33,835 nucleotides of DNA from Rhodocyclales bacterium. Lineage in GTDB: Bacteria; Pseudomonadota; Gammaproteobacteria; Burkholderiales; Rhodocyclaceae. Each line of letters begins with the position of its first letter. Position 1 is the stretch's first letter. The notes beneath the pieces are model-generated. The model searched no databases and was not told where the DNA came from. It saw nothing but the letters and a program-made list of their open reading frames with translations. A program made the position numbers and the translations under genes. Below are positions 15,876-24,758 of this stretch, piece after piece. Where the stretch lies: assembly GCA_026399435.1 (NCBI GenBank), contig JAPLQX010000002.1, positions 1 through 33,835 of the forward strand, given 5' to 3'.

Positions 15876-17300
15876 GTGGAAATCAAGTCAATGCACTTCA
15901 AGGCCAACGCCAGCGCCAAGCTGGCGGATGTGGTCCTCCAGCGCAATCTGAAGAGTTCCAAGGGCAAATTCGTCGCCAAGCGTGCCGAGGCGATCAAGGA
16001 CCTCGACGATTTCGAGGGCACGCGCGACGCCGCCGCGGCGATCCGCAACAAGGTCATCGACAATCTCGACCTGTGGCTCGAACGCTTCGAGCGCAAGGCG
16101 CTGGACACCGGCGCCAAGGTGCTCTGGGCCAAGGACGGCGCGGAGGTCTGTCGCCTGGTGGTCGAGATCGCCAGGAAGCATGGCGTGACCAAGGTCACCA
16201 AGTCGAAGTCGATGCTCTCCGAAGAGGCCGGGCTCAACCACGCCCTGGAGGCGGCCGGCATCCAGCCGGTGGAAACCGATCTCGGCGAATACATCCTGCA
16301 AGTCGACAACAACGAGCCGCCCAGCCACATCATTGCGCCGGCGGTGCACAAGAGCCTGGACGATGTCGCCGATCTGTTTCACAAGGTGCACGGCACGCCG
16401 CGCAAGACCGACATTCCTGCGCTGACGCGCGAGGCGCGCGAAGTCCTGCGCGGCCATTTTCTGTCGGCAGGAATGGGTCTGTCGGGCGGCAATTTCCTGG
16501 TTGCCGAAACCGGTTCGGTGGCGCTGGTCACCAACGAGGGCAACGGTCGCATGGTGACGACAATACCGAAGGTACACGTGGTCATCACCGGCATCGAGAA
16601 GGTGATCCCGACCCTGGAAGATCTCTCGACCTTGATGCGGCTGCTGCCACGCTCGGCCACCGGGCAGTCGATTTCCAACTATTTCTCGATCCTCACCGGG
16701 GTGAAGAAGCCCGAGGAGCACGACGGCCCAGAGCATCTCTACTTCGTGCTGGTCGATAGCGGCCGCGCCGACGTGGTGGGCGGCGACTTCCACGAGATGC
16801 TGCGCTGCATCCGCTGCGGCGCCTGCATGAACCACTGCCCCGTGTATCAGACCATCGGCGGCCACGCTTACGGCTGGGTCTATCCGGGGCCGATGGGCTC
16901 GGTGCTGACGCCGCTGTATGCCGGCATCGAGAATGCGATCGACCTGCCGCATGCGGCCACCCTGTGCAACCAGTGCGGCGTCGTCTGCCCGGTAAAGATT
17001 CCGCTGCCCGACCTGTTGCGCAAGCTGCGCGAAAAGCAGACGGAGCGCGGGCTGCGGCCGCTCACCGAACGTATAGGTTTGCGCCTGTGGGCTTGGGTCG
17101 CGCAGCAGCCGAGACTCTATGCGCTGGGGGCCAGCGTCGGTGCGCGCTACCTGAAGTGGCTGGCCGGCGATACGGATCGCATCCGCCTGTTGCCAACGGC
17201 TCCCGAGTGGTCGCTGGGGCGCGATTTCCCCGCACCGCAGGGCAAGACTTTCCGCGAGCTTTATGCTGCGCGCCAGACCCGAACAAAGGAATCGACATGA
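15876..17300 (+). CDS. lldF: Lactate utilization protein LldF/LutB (iron-sulfur subunit)
   Basis: A 474-residue subunit of the lactate-oxidising complex. The N-terminal LUD (DUF162) domain spans about residues 60-295. Two 4Fe-4S ferredoxin motifs follow, CIRCGACMNHCPVYQ near residue 310 and CNQCGVVCPVKIP near 365, and then a C-terminal helical region as usual for LutB. It starts at GTG, preceded by GGGAGGGT inside the end of lldE, implying coupled translation. The C-terminal RDFPAPQGKTFRELY is typical. Confidence 0.94.
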   Translation: MEIKSMHFKANASAKLADVVLQRNLKSSKGKFVAKRAEAIKDLDDFEGTRDAAAAIRNKVIDNLDLWLERFERKALDTGAKVLWAKDGAEVCRLVVEIARKHGVTKVTKSKSMLSEEAGLNHALEAAGIQPVETDLGEYILQVDNNEPPSHIIAPAVHKSLDDVADLFHKVHGTPRKTDIPALTREAREVLRGHFLSAGMGLSGGNFLVAETGSVALVTNEGNGRMVTTIPKVHVVITGIEKVIPTLEDLSTLMRLLPRSATGQSISNYFSILTGVKKPEEHDGPEHLYFVLVDSGRADVVGGDFHEMLRCIRCGACMNHCPVYQTIGGHAYGWVYPGPMGSVLTPLYAGIENAIDLPHAATLCNQCGVVCPVKIPLPDLLRKLREKQTERGLRPLTERIGLRLWAWVAQQPRLYALGASVGARYLKWLAGDTDRIRLLPTAPEWSLGRDFPAPQGKTFRELYAARQTRTKEST

Positions 17301-17318
17301 TTACGACATTCCCCCCGA

Positions 17319-17413
17319 CCCCCTTTCCAGGAAAGGGGGCGACGATGGTTCAGCCGCTGTCGCGGCTTCCGGTTGCTGAATTGCTGCCTCCTTGGGGCGG
17401 CCCGGCGGAGGCA
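17319..17413. repeat. Three hairpins between lldF and lldG, one hiding the lldG ribosome binding site
   Basis: Within a 115-bp gap in the operon lie three stems: CCCCCTTTCC / GGAAAGGGGG around one base (17319-17339), AGCCGC-TGTC-GCGGCT (17352-17367), and TGCCTCC (17385-17391) with GGAGGCA (17407-17413). The last arm contains the GGAGG that lies 4 bases before the lldG ATG. The block resembles a REP-type intergenic repeat, but copy number cannot be judged from one window. Confidence 0.7.
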
Positions 17414-17415
17414 AC

Positions 17416-18075
17416 ATGAGTTCTCGTGATGACATCCTTGGCCGCGTGCGCGCCGGCCTCCAGCGCAACGCCAGCAATGCCACCATTGCCCGCGACGAGA
17501 TGCTGGCCGCCCTGACCAATTGCAGCCAAGGGCCGAAGCCGGGCATCGACGCCGAGCCGAAAGCCCTGCTCGAACGCTTCCGGCTCAAGTCGGAACTGCA
17601 GTCGAGCACCGTGGATATCGTGGCGCATGAATCCGACGCGCCCGCTGCGGTGGCGCGTTACCTGGCCGCAATGAATCTGCCGAAATCGGCCGTCGCCCAA
17701 CCGGCTCTGGCGGCGCTGGACTGGGCGGGTGCGGGGCTCACGGTCGAAGCGCGCGGCGCGCGCGACGCCGATCTGGTCGGCATCACCGGCTGCTTCTGTG
17801 CGGTCGCCGAAACCGGCACGCTGATGATGTGTTCCTCGCCCGATACGCCGGCCGCCGTCAGCCTGCTTCCGGAGACGCACGTTGCGATCGTCCGCGCATC
17901 GCGCATCCTGCCCTACATGGAAGACGCCTGGGCGCTGGCGCGCAAGGAATTGGGCACCCTGCCGCGTGCCGTGAATTTCATTTCGGGTCCCTCGCGCACC
18001 GGCGACATCGAGCAGACCATCGTGCTCGGCGCCCACGGGCCGTATCGGGTGCATCTGGTGATCGTCGCTGACTGA
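17416..18075 (+). CDS. lldG: Lactate utilization protein LldG/LutC (LUD domain)
   Basis: Third subunit of the lactate oxidation complex, LUD domain only. The 219-residue protein shows the family's VGITGCFCAVAETGTLMM stretch, PETHVAIV, and a C-terminal SGPSRTGDIEQTIVLGAHGP. ATG 17416 follows GGAGG at 4-5 bases. A longer in-frame start at 17392 would fall in the hairpin loop and is less likely. Confidence 0.93.
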   Translation: MSSRDDILGRVRAGLQRNASNATIARDEMLAALTNCSQGPKPGIDAEPKALLERFRLKSELQSSTVDIVAHESDAPAAVARYLAAMNLPKSAVAQPALAALDWAGAGLTVEARGARDADLVGITGCFCAVAETGTLMMCSSPDTPAAVSLLPETHVAIVRASRILPYMEDAWALARKELGTLPRAVNFISGPSRTGDIEQTIVLGAHGPYRVHLVIVAD

Positions 18076-18076
18076 A

Positions 18077-19072
18077 ATGCGCTGGTTGCTGGTTGCCCTG
18101 CTCATCGCCGTATCGCCAGCGCCGACTTTTGCCCAGATCGGCGAAGAGATCCTGCCGCCGGTATTCGTCGAAACCCTGCTTGAACTGCCGGACGATGCCG
18201 CCCAGGCAGCCAAGTCCGGCAAGCGTCTGCTGCTGTATTTCGGGCAGGTGGGCTGTCCCTACTGCAAGGAACTGATGCAGACCAGTTTCACGCAGAAGGC
18301 CATCGTCGACAAGACGGCGAAGCACTTCCTGCCGATTGCCTTCAACCTGTTCGGTGATCGCGAGGTGACCTGGTTCGACGGCAAGGTGCGCAGCGAAAAG
18401 GAATTCGCCAAGTTCCTCAAGGTGCAGTTCACGCCGACGCTGCTGTTGCTCGACGAAAAAGGCAACATCATTGCGCGCATCAACGGCTATTACCCGCCGC
18501 ATCGTTTCTCCGCGGCACTCGATTATTCGGCGCAGCGCCTCGAAGGCAAGCTGTCGTTTGCCGAGCACATGAAGACGGTGCCGCAAACCGGCGCCAGCAC
18601 CACGCTCAACGAAGAGTCCTTCTTCATGAAGCCGCCCTACAACCTGGCTCGCAAGCCGGGGGGCAAGCCGCTTGCCGTGCTGTTCGAGACGCGCCACTGC
18701 GCGGCGTGCGATGAATTGCACAAGGATGGCTTCAAGCGCGACAAGACACTGGCGGCGATCTCAAAATTCGATGTCGCGCGCTTTTCGCTGTCCGGCCGCG
18801 AGACGCTGACCACGCCGGACGGGCGCAGCAGCAACGCCGAAGCCTGGGGCCGGGAACTCAAGATCAGCTACACACCGAGCGTGGTGTTCTTCGATGACCG
18901 CGGCAATGAAGTCTTCCGCCTCGAAGCCTACGTGCGCCCCTTCCACTTCACGTCTTCATTCGAGTACGTGGCCAGCGGCGCCTACCGCAAGGAGCCGGAG
19001 TTCCAGCGCTTCCTGCAGAACAAGGCCGAACACATGAAGGAAAGCGGCGAAAAGCTGGAGTTGTGGGAGTAG
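18077..19072 (+). CDS. Secreted double-thioredoxin-fold protein
   Basis: A 331-residue protein with a signal peptide (MRWLLVALLIAVSPAPTFAQ) and two thioredoxin-like domains. The first has CPYC in GQVGCPYCKELMQ (about residue 60); the second has CAAC in RHCAACDELHKDG (about residue 212). Each is followed by a cis-Pro-type segment (FTPTLLLLDEKG and YTPSVVFFDDRG). It resembles SoxW/DsbC-like periplasmic thiol proteins. It starts two bases after lldG and is likely cotranscribed. A role in maintaining thiols of periplasmic redox proteins is inference. Confidence 0.82.
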   Translation: MRWLLVALLIAVSPAPTFAQIGEEILPPVFVETLLELPDDAAQAAKSGKRLLLYFGQVGCPYCKELMQTSFTQKAIVDKTAKHFLPIAFNLFGDREVTWFDGKVRSEKEFAKFLKVQFTPTLLLLDEKGNIIARINGYYPPHRFSAALDYSAQRLEGKLSFAEHMKTVPQTGASTTLNEESFFMKPPYNLARKPGGKPLAVLFETRHCAACDELHKDGFKRDKTLAAISKFDVARFSLSGRETLTTPDGRSSNAEAWGRELKISYTPSVVFFDDRGNEVFRLEAYVRPFHFTSSFEYVASGAYRKEPEFQRFLQNKAEHMKESGEKLELWE

Positions 19073-19086
19073 CGCCGGTCTTCGGT

Positions 19087-21750
19087 CTATTCGGTCCGGT
19101 AAAGCCTTCCTTTCCGTATCAGCCACTTTTCGACTTCCACCCCCCAGAACACCACGCTCGATATCAGGAAACAGGCGACCAGTTCCCCGGCGCTTAGCGG
19201 CTGGGTGTGGAATATGGAGTTGAGCGCGGGCACATACAGCGTGGCCATTTGCAGCAGTACGGTGCCGATCAGCACGGCGATCAGCGGGCGGTTGGAGAAC
19301 ACGCCGATGGTAAACAGGGATTCGCGCTCGGAGCGGATTGCGAGTATGTGGCCGAGTTGCGCCAGGGTGAGCACGGTGAATACCATGCTCTGCCAGTGCG
19401 CGTCGCCGCTATGGTAGGCCCAGGCCTGCGTCAGCAAGGTCGCGCCGCCCATCAGCAGGCCGACCCAGACGACGTGCTGCCAGAGGCCGTGGGCGAAGAT
19501 GCTTTCATTCGGGGGGCGCGGCGGGCGGCGCATGACGTCCCGTTCGGATGGCTCGATGGTGAGGGCAAGACCGGGCAGACCGTCCGTCACCAGGTTGATC
19601 CAGAGAATATGAATCGGCAGCAGCGGGATGGGCAGCCCCATGAACGGCGCGAGCAGGAGCGTCCAAAGTTCGCCGGAATTGCTGGCCATGATGTACTTGA
19701 TGAACTTGCGGATGTTGTCGTAGATGCGCCGGCCCTCGCGCACCGCATGCACGATGGTGGCGAAGTTGTCGTCCAGCAGCACCATGTGCGCGGCCTCGCG
19801 CGCCACGTCCGTGCCACCCTTGCCCATGGCGACGCCAATGTTGGCGGCCTTGAGCGCAGGTGCATCGTTGACGCCGTCGCCGGTCATCGCGACGTATTCG
19901 CCGTTGGCCTGCAAGGCCTGCACGATGCGGATCTTCTGTGCAGGATCGACGCGGGCATAGACCCTGACGGTTTCCACCTGGGTACGCAGTTCCGCGTCCG
20001 ACAACGCAGCCAGTTGCGGGCCGGTCAGTACGACTCCGCCATCGCCGCCGCTGACGATGCCCAGTTGGCGTGCAATAGCGCTGGCCGTCGCCGGGTGGTC
20101 GCCGGTGATCATCACCGGCGTGATGCCGGCCGACTGGCATTCCGCGACGGCATGATGTGCTTCGCGCCGTGGCGGGTCCATCAGGCCGACCAGCCCGAGC
20201 AGGGTGAGCCTGCATTCCGCTGCGGGCAGATCGTCCGGCAGCTTTTCCAGCCGACGCATGGCGATCGCCATGACGCGCAACCCGGCCTCGGCCATCGTCT
20301 CGGCCTGTCGCTGCCACGCATCTGACATGAGCGGATTTTCGCCGGTTGCGTCGAGCTGGAAGTCGCACAGCGCCAGTACGACTTCCGGCGCTCCCTTGGT
20401 GTAGGCGATGAAGCCCGGCTCGGCCCGGTGCAGGGTCGTCATGCGCTGGCGTTCCGCATCGAAGGGAATTTCGGCAACGCGCGGATAGGCCTGTTCCAGT
20501 GAGTTTCGGTCGGAGCCGTGCTGCAGCGCGGCTTCCAGCAGCGCGATCTCCGTGGGGTCGCCGGAGGCCTGGCCGGATTTTCCAAGGCTGGCATCGCTGT
20601 TGAGGGCGAGCGCACGGAACAGGTTCTGCCAGGTCTCCGTATCCGGGGACGGGGTGGCAGAGCCGGCGGCAAAAAAAGCCTCCGCCTGCATGCGATTCTG
20701 GGTCAGCGTGCCGGTCTTGTCGGAGCAGATGTAGGTGATGGAGCCCAGGGTTTCCACGGCAGGCAGGCGGCGCACCAGCGCATGTTGCTTGACCATGCGC
20801 GATGCGCCGATGGCCAGCGAAATCGCCACCATGGCCGGCAATGCCTCCGGTATCGCGGCGACGGCCAGGCTGACCGCGGTCATGAACATCAGCAGCAGCG
20901 GTTCGCCGCGCAGCAGCCCGGCGACAAACACGATGGCGCAGATCGCGAGCAGGGCAACCGTGAGTCGCGCGCCGAAACGCGCGAGCCGTTGCTGCAGCGG
21001 CGTGCGGCTTTCCTTGGCTTCCGCCAGCAGGGTGGCGATCTTGCCCAGTTCGGTGGCCAGTCCGGTGGCAACCACGATGCCACTGCCCCGTCCATAAGTG
21101 ACGATGGTGCCCTTGTAAGCCATGTTGCTGCGGTCGCCCAGGGCGCTGTCGGCAGCTTCCAGCGTTTGCACGGTCTTTTCGGAAGGATGAGACTCGCCCG
21201 TCAGCGCTGCCTCGGCGATGCGCAGGTGCGCGCTATCGGTCAGGCGCAGGTCTGCCGGCACGATATTGCCGGCCTCGAGCAGCACGACATCGCCCGGTAC
21301 GATCTCGTGCGATGGCAGGCTCTTCAGTTCACCGCCGCGCCGCACCCGCGCGGAAGGAGTGGCCATGTTGCGCAAGGCGGCGATGGCGCGCTCGGTGCGG
21401 GTTTCCTGGAAGAAGCCGATGCCGGCATTGAGCATCACGATGACGGCGATTGCCAGCGCGTCCTGGAATTCGCCGAGGGCCATCGAGATGGCGGCGGCAG
21501 CCAGCAGGACCAGGATCATCACGTCGCTGAACTGGGACAGGAAGATCTGCAACGGGCCGCGCTGCTTGCCTTCCGGCAGGGCGTTGGCGCCGTGGCGGGC
21601 TAGCCGGCCGGCGGCTTCGTCCTCGCTCAGGCCGGCTGCAGGCGTCACCCTCATGGCATCGGCCACCGCCTCGGCGGTCCGGGTATGCCACGGCAGAGCA
21701 TGGGCTTCGGTCAGCGGAGCATGCGGAATGGCCATGGCCCGATTATGCAA
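19087..21750 (-). CDS. P-type ATPase, P2A calcium-transporting type
   Basis: An 887-residue inner-membrane cation pump. Visible parts are a cation_ATPase_N domain (about 20-85), the actuator TGES (184-187), the M4 motif PEALP (301-305), the phosphorylation site DKTGT (D344), TGDGVNDAP, and a C-terminal six-helix region with WINLVTDGLPGLAL. These point to the SERCA/PMCA-like group that exports Ca2+ (or Mn2+), not a heavy-metal P1B pump: there is no N-terminal CxxC or CPx. The ATG at 21735 is an alternative start. It converges on the thioredoxin gene with a 14-bp gap. Confidence 0.92.
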   Translation of the reverse strand: MHNRAMAIPHAPLTEAHALPWHTRTAEAVADAMRVTPAAGLSEDEAAGRLARHGANALPEGKQRGPLQIFLSQFSDVMILVLLAAAAISMALGEFQDALAIAVIVMLNAGIGFFQETRTERAIAALRNMATPSARVRRGGELKSLPSHEIVPGDVVLLEAGNIVPADLRLTDSAHLRIAEAALTGESHPSEKTVQTLEAADSALGDRSNMAYKGTIVTYGRGSGIVVATGLATELGKIATLLAEAKESRTPLQQRLARFGARLTVALLAICAIVFVAGLLRGEPLLLMFMTAVSLAVAAIPEALPAMVAISLAIGASRMVKQHALVRRLPAVETLGSITYICSDKTGTLTQNRMQAEAFFAAGSATPSPDTETWQNLFRALALNSDASLGKSGQASGDPTEIALLEAALQHGSDRNSLEQAYPRVAEIPFDAERQRMTTLHRAEPGFIAYTKGAPEVVLALCDFQLDATGENPLMSDAWQRQAETMAEAGLRVMAIAMRRLEKLPDDLPAAECRLTLLGLVGLMDPPRREAHHAVAECQSAGITPVMITGDHPATASAIARQLGIVSGGDGGVVLTGPQLAALSDAELRTQVETVRVYARVDPAQKIRIVQALQANGEYVAMTGDGVNDAPALKAANIGVAMGKGGTDVAREAAHMVLLDDNFATIVHAVREGRRIYDNIRKFIKYIMASNSGELWTLLLAPFMGLPIPLLPIHILWINLVTDGLPGLALTIEPSERDVMRRPPRPPNESIFAHGLWQHVVWVGLLMGGATLLTQAWAYHSGDAHWQSMVFTVLTLAQLGHILAIRSERESLFTIGVFSNRPLIAVLIGTVLLQMATLYVPALNSIFHTQPLSAGELVACFLISSVVFWGVEVEKWLIRKGRLYRTE

Positions 21751-21792
21751 TGAAGTCCGGGTCGGACGCGGCAGCGTCGCGCGAGGGCGCTG

Positions 21793-24717
21793 TCAGTGGG
21801 CGCGACGCCCGGCGGCGAATGCCTCGAAGGTTTCGGCGGACAGCGGCCGGCTGAAGAAGTAGCCCTGGATCTCGTTGCATCCGTAGCGCTGCACGCGATC
21901 CAGCTGCTCGACGGTCTCCACGCCTTCGGCAATTGCACGCAGCCGCAGCGAGCGCGCGATGCTGATGATGGCCCGGGCCAGCGCATCGCCTTCCTCGTCC
22001 TGATGCATGTCGGCGATGAAGGAGCGGTCGATCTTCAGCTTGTCGACGCGGAAGCGCTTCAGGTAGGACAGGCTCGAATAGCCGGTACCGAAATCGTCGA
22101 TGGCGACACTCGTGCCGATGGTCTTGAGGTCAGCGATGACTTCGCGCAGCGTGTCGCTGTTTTCCATCAGCGTCGATTCGGTGAGCTCGATTTCGATTTG
22201 TCGCGGCGAGATGCCTGCATCGCGAGCATGGCGCCGTAGCAGGTCGACCAGGTCGGTGCGGAAGATCTGCTTCGCCGACACATTCACCGCGATCTTCCAG
22301 TCATTGCCGCTGTCCCGCCAGAGCCGGGCCTGCCTGCAGGCTTCCGCCAGTACCCACTCGCCGATGGGCAGAATCAGCCCGGATTCCTCGGCGACCGGGA
22401 TGAACTCCATCGGCGAGATGCTGCTGCCGTCCGCGCGGTTCCATCGCAGCAGCGCTTCGGCGCCGAAAATATGCCTGGAATCCGCATAGACCTGAGGCTG
22501 GAAGACCAGGCTGAGTTCCTGTCTCTCGACGGCCCGGCGCAGGCGATTGGTCAGGTCGAGCCGGTGATTGGCCCGCTGGTTCATCTCGGCGGAGAAGAAG
22601 CTGAAGGTCTGGCGCCCGGACTCCTTGGCGTGGTACATCGCGGTATCGGCCTTCTGCATCAGGGTGTCGAAGTCACGGCCGTCGTCGGGTGACAGGGCGA
22701 TCCCGAGCGATGCCGAGGTGGTCAGGCTTTGCTGCCCGATGTCGAAGGGTTGCGACAGGCTGTCCTGCACCTTGTTGGCAATGCGCGCCACAGCCTCGGG
22801 TCCATCGACATCGTCCAGCAGGAGAATGAATTCATCGCCGCCCTGGCGGCTCAGGGTGTCCGAATCCCTCAGGCACAGCCTCAGGCGGGCAACTACCGCG
22901 ACCAGCATGGCGTCGCCTACCGGGTGGCCCAGCGAATCGTTGATGCGCTTGAAGTGATCGAGATCGAGGAACATGAAGGCCAGGCGCCTGCCGGAACGCT
23001 TCTGCCGCTCGCTCATCTGGCTGAAACGGTCGCGCAGCAGCAGACGGTTGGGCAGGCCGGTGAGCGGGTCATGGTGGGCCAGATGCTGGATCTGTTCTTC
23101 CGTTGCCTTGCGCAGCGAGATATCGGAAAAGCAGCCGACGAGGTTCTTCACTTCGCCCTGGGCATCCTGCGTCGCCGTGATGGACAGCCATTTCGGATAG
23201 ATCTCGCCATTCTTGCGCCTGTCCCAGACCTCGCCCTCCCAGGCGCCGGCGGTCAGTACCGTGCGCCACATTTCCTGGTAGAAATCGTCATCGTGGCGAC
23301 CTGATTTCATGATGCGCGGGGTGTGGCCGATGACCTCCTGCGCGGCGTAGCCGGTGATATCGGTGAAGGCGCTGTTGACCCTGACGATGACTCCATCCCG
23401 GTCGGTGATCAGCAAGGCTTCGAGGGTATTGGCGAATACCGTGTCGGCCAGTTGCAGTTCCGCCTGATGACGCTTGCGCTCGCTGATGTCGGCATAGACC
23501 CAGATCGATCCATCCTGAGGCGCCGCGGGATCGAGCGAACGGCCCGAGGTTTCGCACCAGATGATCTGTCCATCGCGTCGCCGGTGGCGCATTTCGCGGT
23601 CGCAATAGCCCTGTTCCATCAGATCGCGATAGGCCGCTTCGCCTTCGGCGAGCCAGTCCTCGCGGGAGGGAAAGATGACCTCGGTGCTTTGGCCGATCAA
23701 TTGCTCCGGCCCGTCGAAGCCAAAAATCTCGGCCACCCGCCGGTTGCAGTTGAGGATGACACGATTCCTGATCAGGGCGATGCCGACATGCGCGTTGTCG
23801 AAGATCAGCCTTTGCTCGTCGAGCAGCGAGGCCATGCGCGCCTCGATGCGCTTGCGCTCGGTGATGTCGGTGTAGGAAGTGACGAAGCCGCCGTCCGGCA
23901 GCGGCGAGCGCTGGATTTCAAGCACCGTGCCGTCGGCGCGCCGACGCTCGACGCGATAGGGCTGGCGCTGATTGACGCGCTCCATGGCGGCGGCAAAGGC
24001 GGCATCGGAATCGCCCTCGCCGTATTCGCCGCGCTCGGCAGCCGCGCGCAGGAGGGACTGGAGATGCGGTGCCCCGGCGGCGAAGAGTTCTGCCGGAAGC
24101 CCGACCAGGCGCCGGAACTCTTCGTTGTAGCGGGTGACGCGCAGGTCCTCGTCGATCAGCGTGATGCCGCAGGGAAAGTGCTCGATGATCGCGCGCTGCT
24201 TTTCGTGCTCCTGGCGCAACGCCTCATCCGCGCGCTTGCGCAGGGTGATGTCCTGCAGCGTCTCGATGGCGCCGATCAATTCCCCGGCGGAGTCGAGCAA
24301 AGGGGCCGCCGTAAAGTACAGCCAGGTGCCGCCGGGACCGATGTTCGGAAAGAAATCCTCCGCTTCGTAGGATCCCGAAATCAGCGGCGAGCGCCTGTAT
24401 TTGCCGTCGTAGAAGGTCGCCACGGCGTCGATGTCCCGCGAGACCACCAGATCGGCCATGACCGGCCGCGAATGGGGATAGAACGGCCGCCACTGATCCC
24501 GGCTGCCGATCATCTTTGCCGCCGGATAGTGGAGCACGACCTCGCAGGCACGATTCCAGTGCGTCACCCGGTGTTCCCGGTCGATGACGAAGGTCGGCAC
24601 CGGGGAACCCTGGATGATCTTGTCGAGAAGGTCCCGTTCCGCGACGGGCACGCGCTGGCTGGAGTCCACTGGTCGTCCGAAAGGTGTCGATGCTACACCG
24701 CCGAAGCTTACTCGCAC
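21793..24717 (-). CDS. PAS-GGDEF-EAL protein, cyclic di-GMP turnover
   Basis: A 974-residue cytoplasmic sensor protein without membrane segments. About four PAS domains (roughly residues 25-160, 175-285, 300-420 and 425-540) precede a GGDEF domain with an intact RQGGDEF (near 626) and an EAL domain with an intact EALLRW (near 754), ELTESTLMEN, and DDFGTGYSSLSYL. Both active-site signatures are intact, so it could make and break cyclic di-GMP. A GTG start at 24717 is used; the ribosome binding site is weak. It follows the histidine kinase gene by 41 bases and may be cotranscribed with it. Confidence 0.92.
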   Translation of the reverse strand: MRVSFGGVASTPFGRPVDSSQRVPVAERDLLDKIIQGSPVPTFVIDREHRVTHWNRACEVVLHYPAAKMIGSRDQWRPFYPHSRPVMADLVVSRDIDAVATFYDGKYRRSPLISGSYEAEDFFPNIGPGGTWLYFTAAPLLDSAGELIGAIETLQDITLRKRADEALRQEHEKQRAIIEHFPCGITLIDEDLRVTRYNEEFRRLVGLPAELFAAGAPHLQSLLRAAAERGEYGEGDSDAAFAAAMERVNQRQPYRVERRRADGTVLEIQRSPLPDGGFVTSYTDITERKRIEARMASLLDEQRLIFDNAHVGIALIRNRVILNCNRRVAEIFGFDGPEQLIGQSTEVIFPSREDWLAEGEAAYRDLMEQGYCDREMRHRRRDGQIIWCETSGRSLDPAAPQDGSIWVYADISERKRHQAELQLADTVFANTLEALLITDRDGVIVRVNSAFTDITGYAAQEVIGHTPRIMKSGRHDDDFYQEMWRTVLTAGAWEGEVWDRRKNGEIYPKWLSITATQDAQGEVKNLVGCFSDISLRKATEEQIQHLAHHDPLTGLPNRLLLRDRFSQMSERQKRSGRRLAFMFLDLDHFKRINDSLGHPVGDAMLVAVVARLRLCLRDSDTLSRQGGDEFILLLDDVDGPEAVARIANKVQDSLSQPFDIGQQSLTTSASLGIALSPDDGRDFDTLMQKADTAMYHAKESGRQTFSFFSAEMNQRANHRLDLTNRLRRAVERQELSLVFQPQVYADSRHIFGAEALLRWNRADGSSISPMEFIPVAEESGLILPIGEWVLAEACRQARLWRDSGNDWKIAVNVSAKQIFRTDLVDLLRRHARDAGISPRQIEIELTESTLMENSDTLREVIADLKTIGTSVAIDDFGTGYSSLSYLKRFRVDKLKIDRSFIADMHQDEEGDALARAIISIARSLRLRAIAEGVETVEQLDRVQRYGCNEIQGYFFSRPLSAETFEAFAAGRRAH

Positions 24718-24758
24718 CTTACTTTAGTTATAGCGTCGGCTTGCCCCGGGTTTGCCGG

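Noticed and set aside
15888..16952. Long antisense and out-of-frame open frames over lldF and similar ones over obgE, proB, the P-type ATPase and the Kef gene
   Set aside because: These are high-G+C shadows of clear genes, with low-complexity Arg/Gly/His-rich products and no ribosome binding sites.
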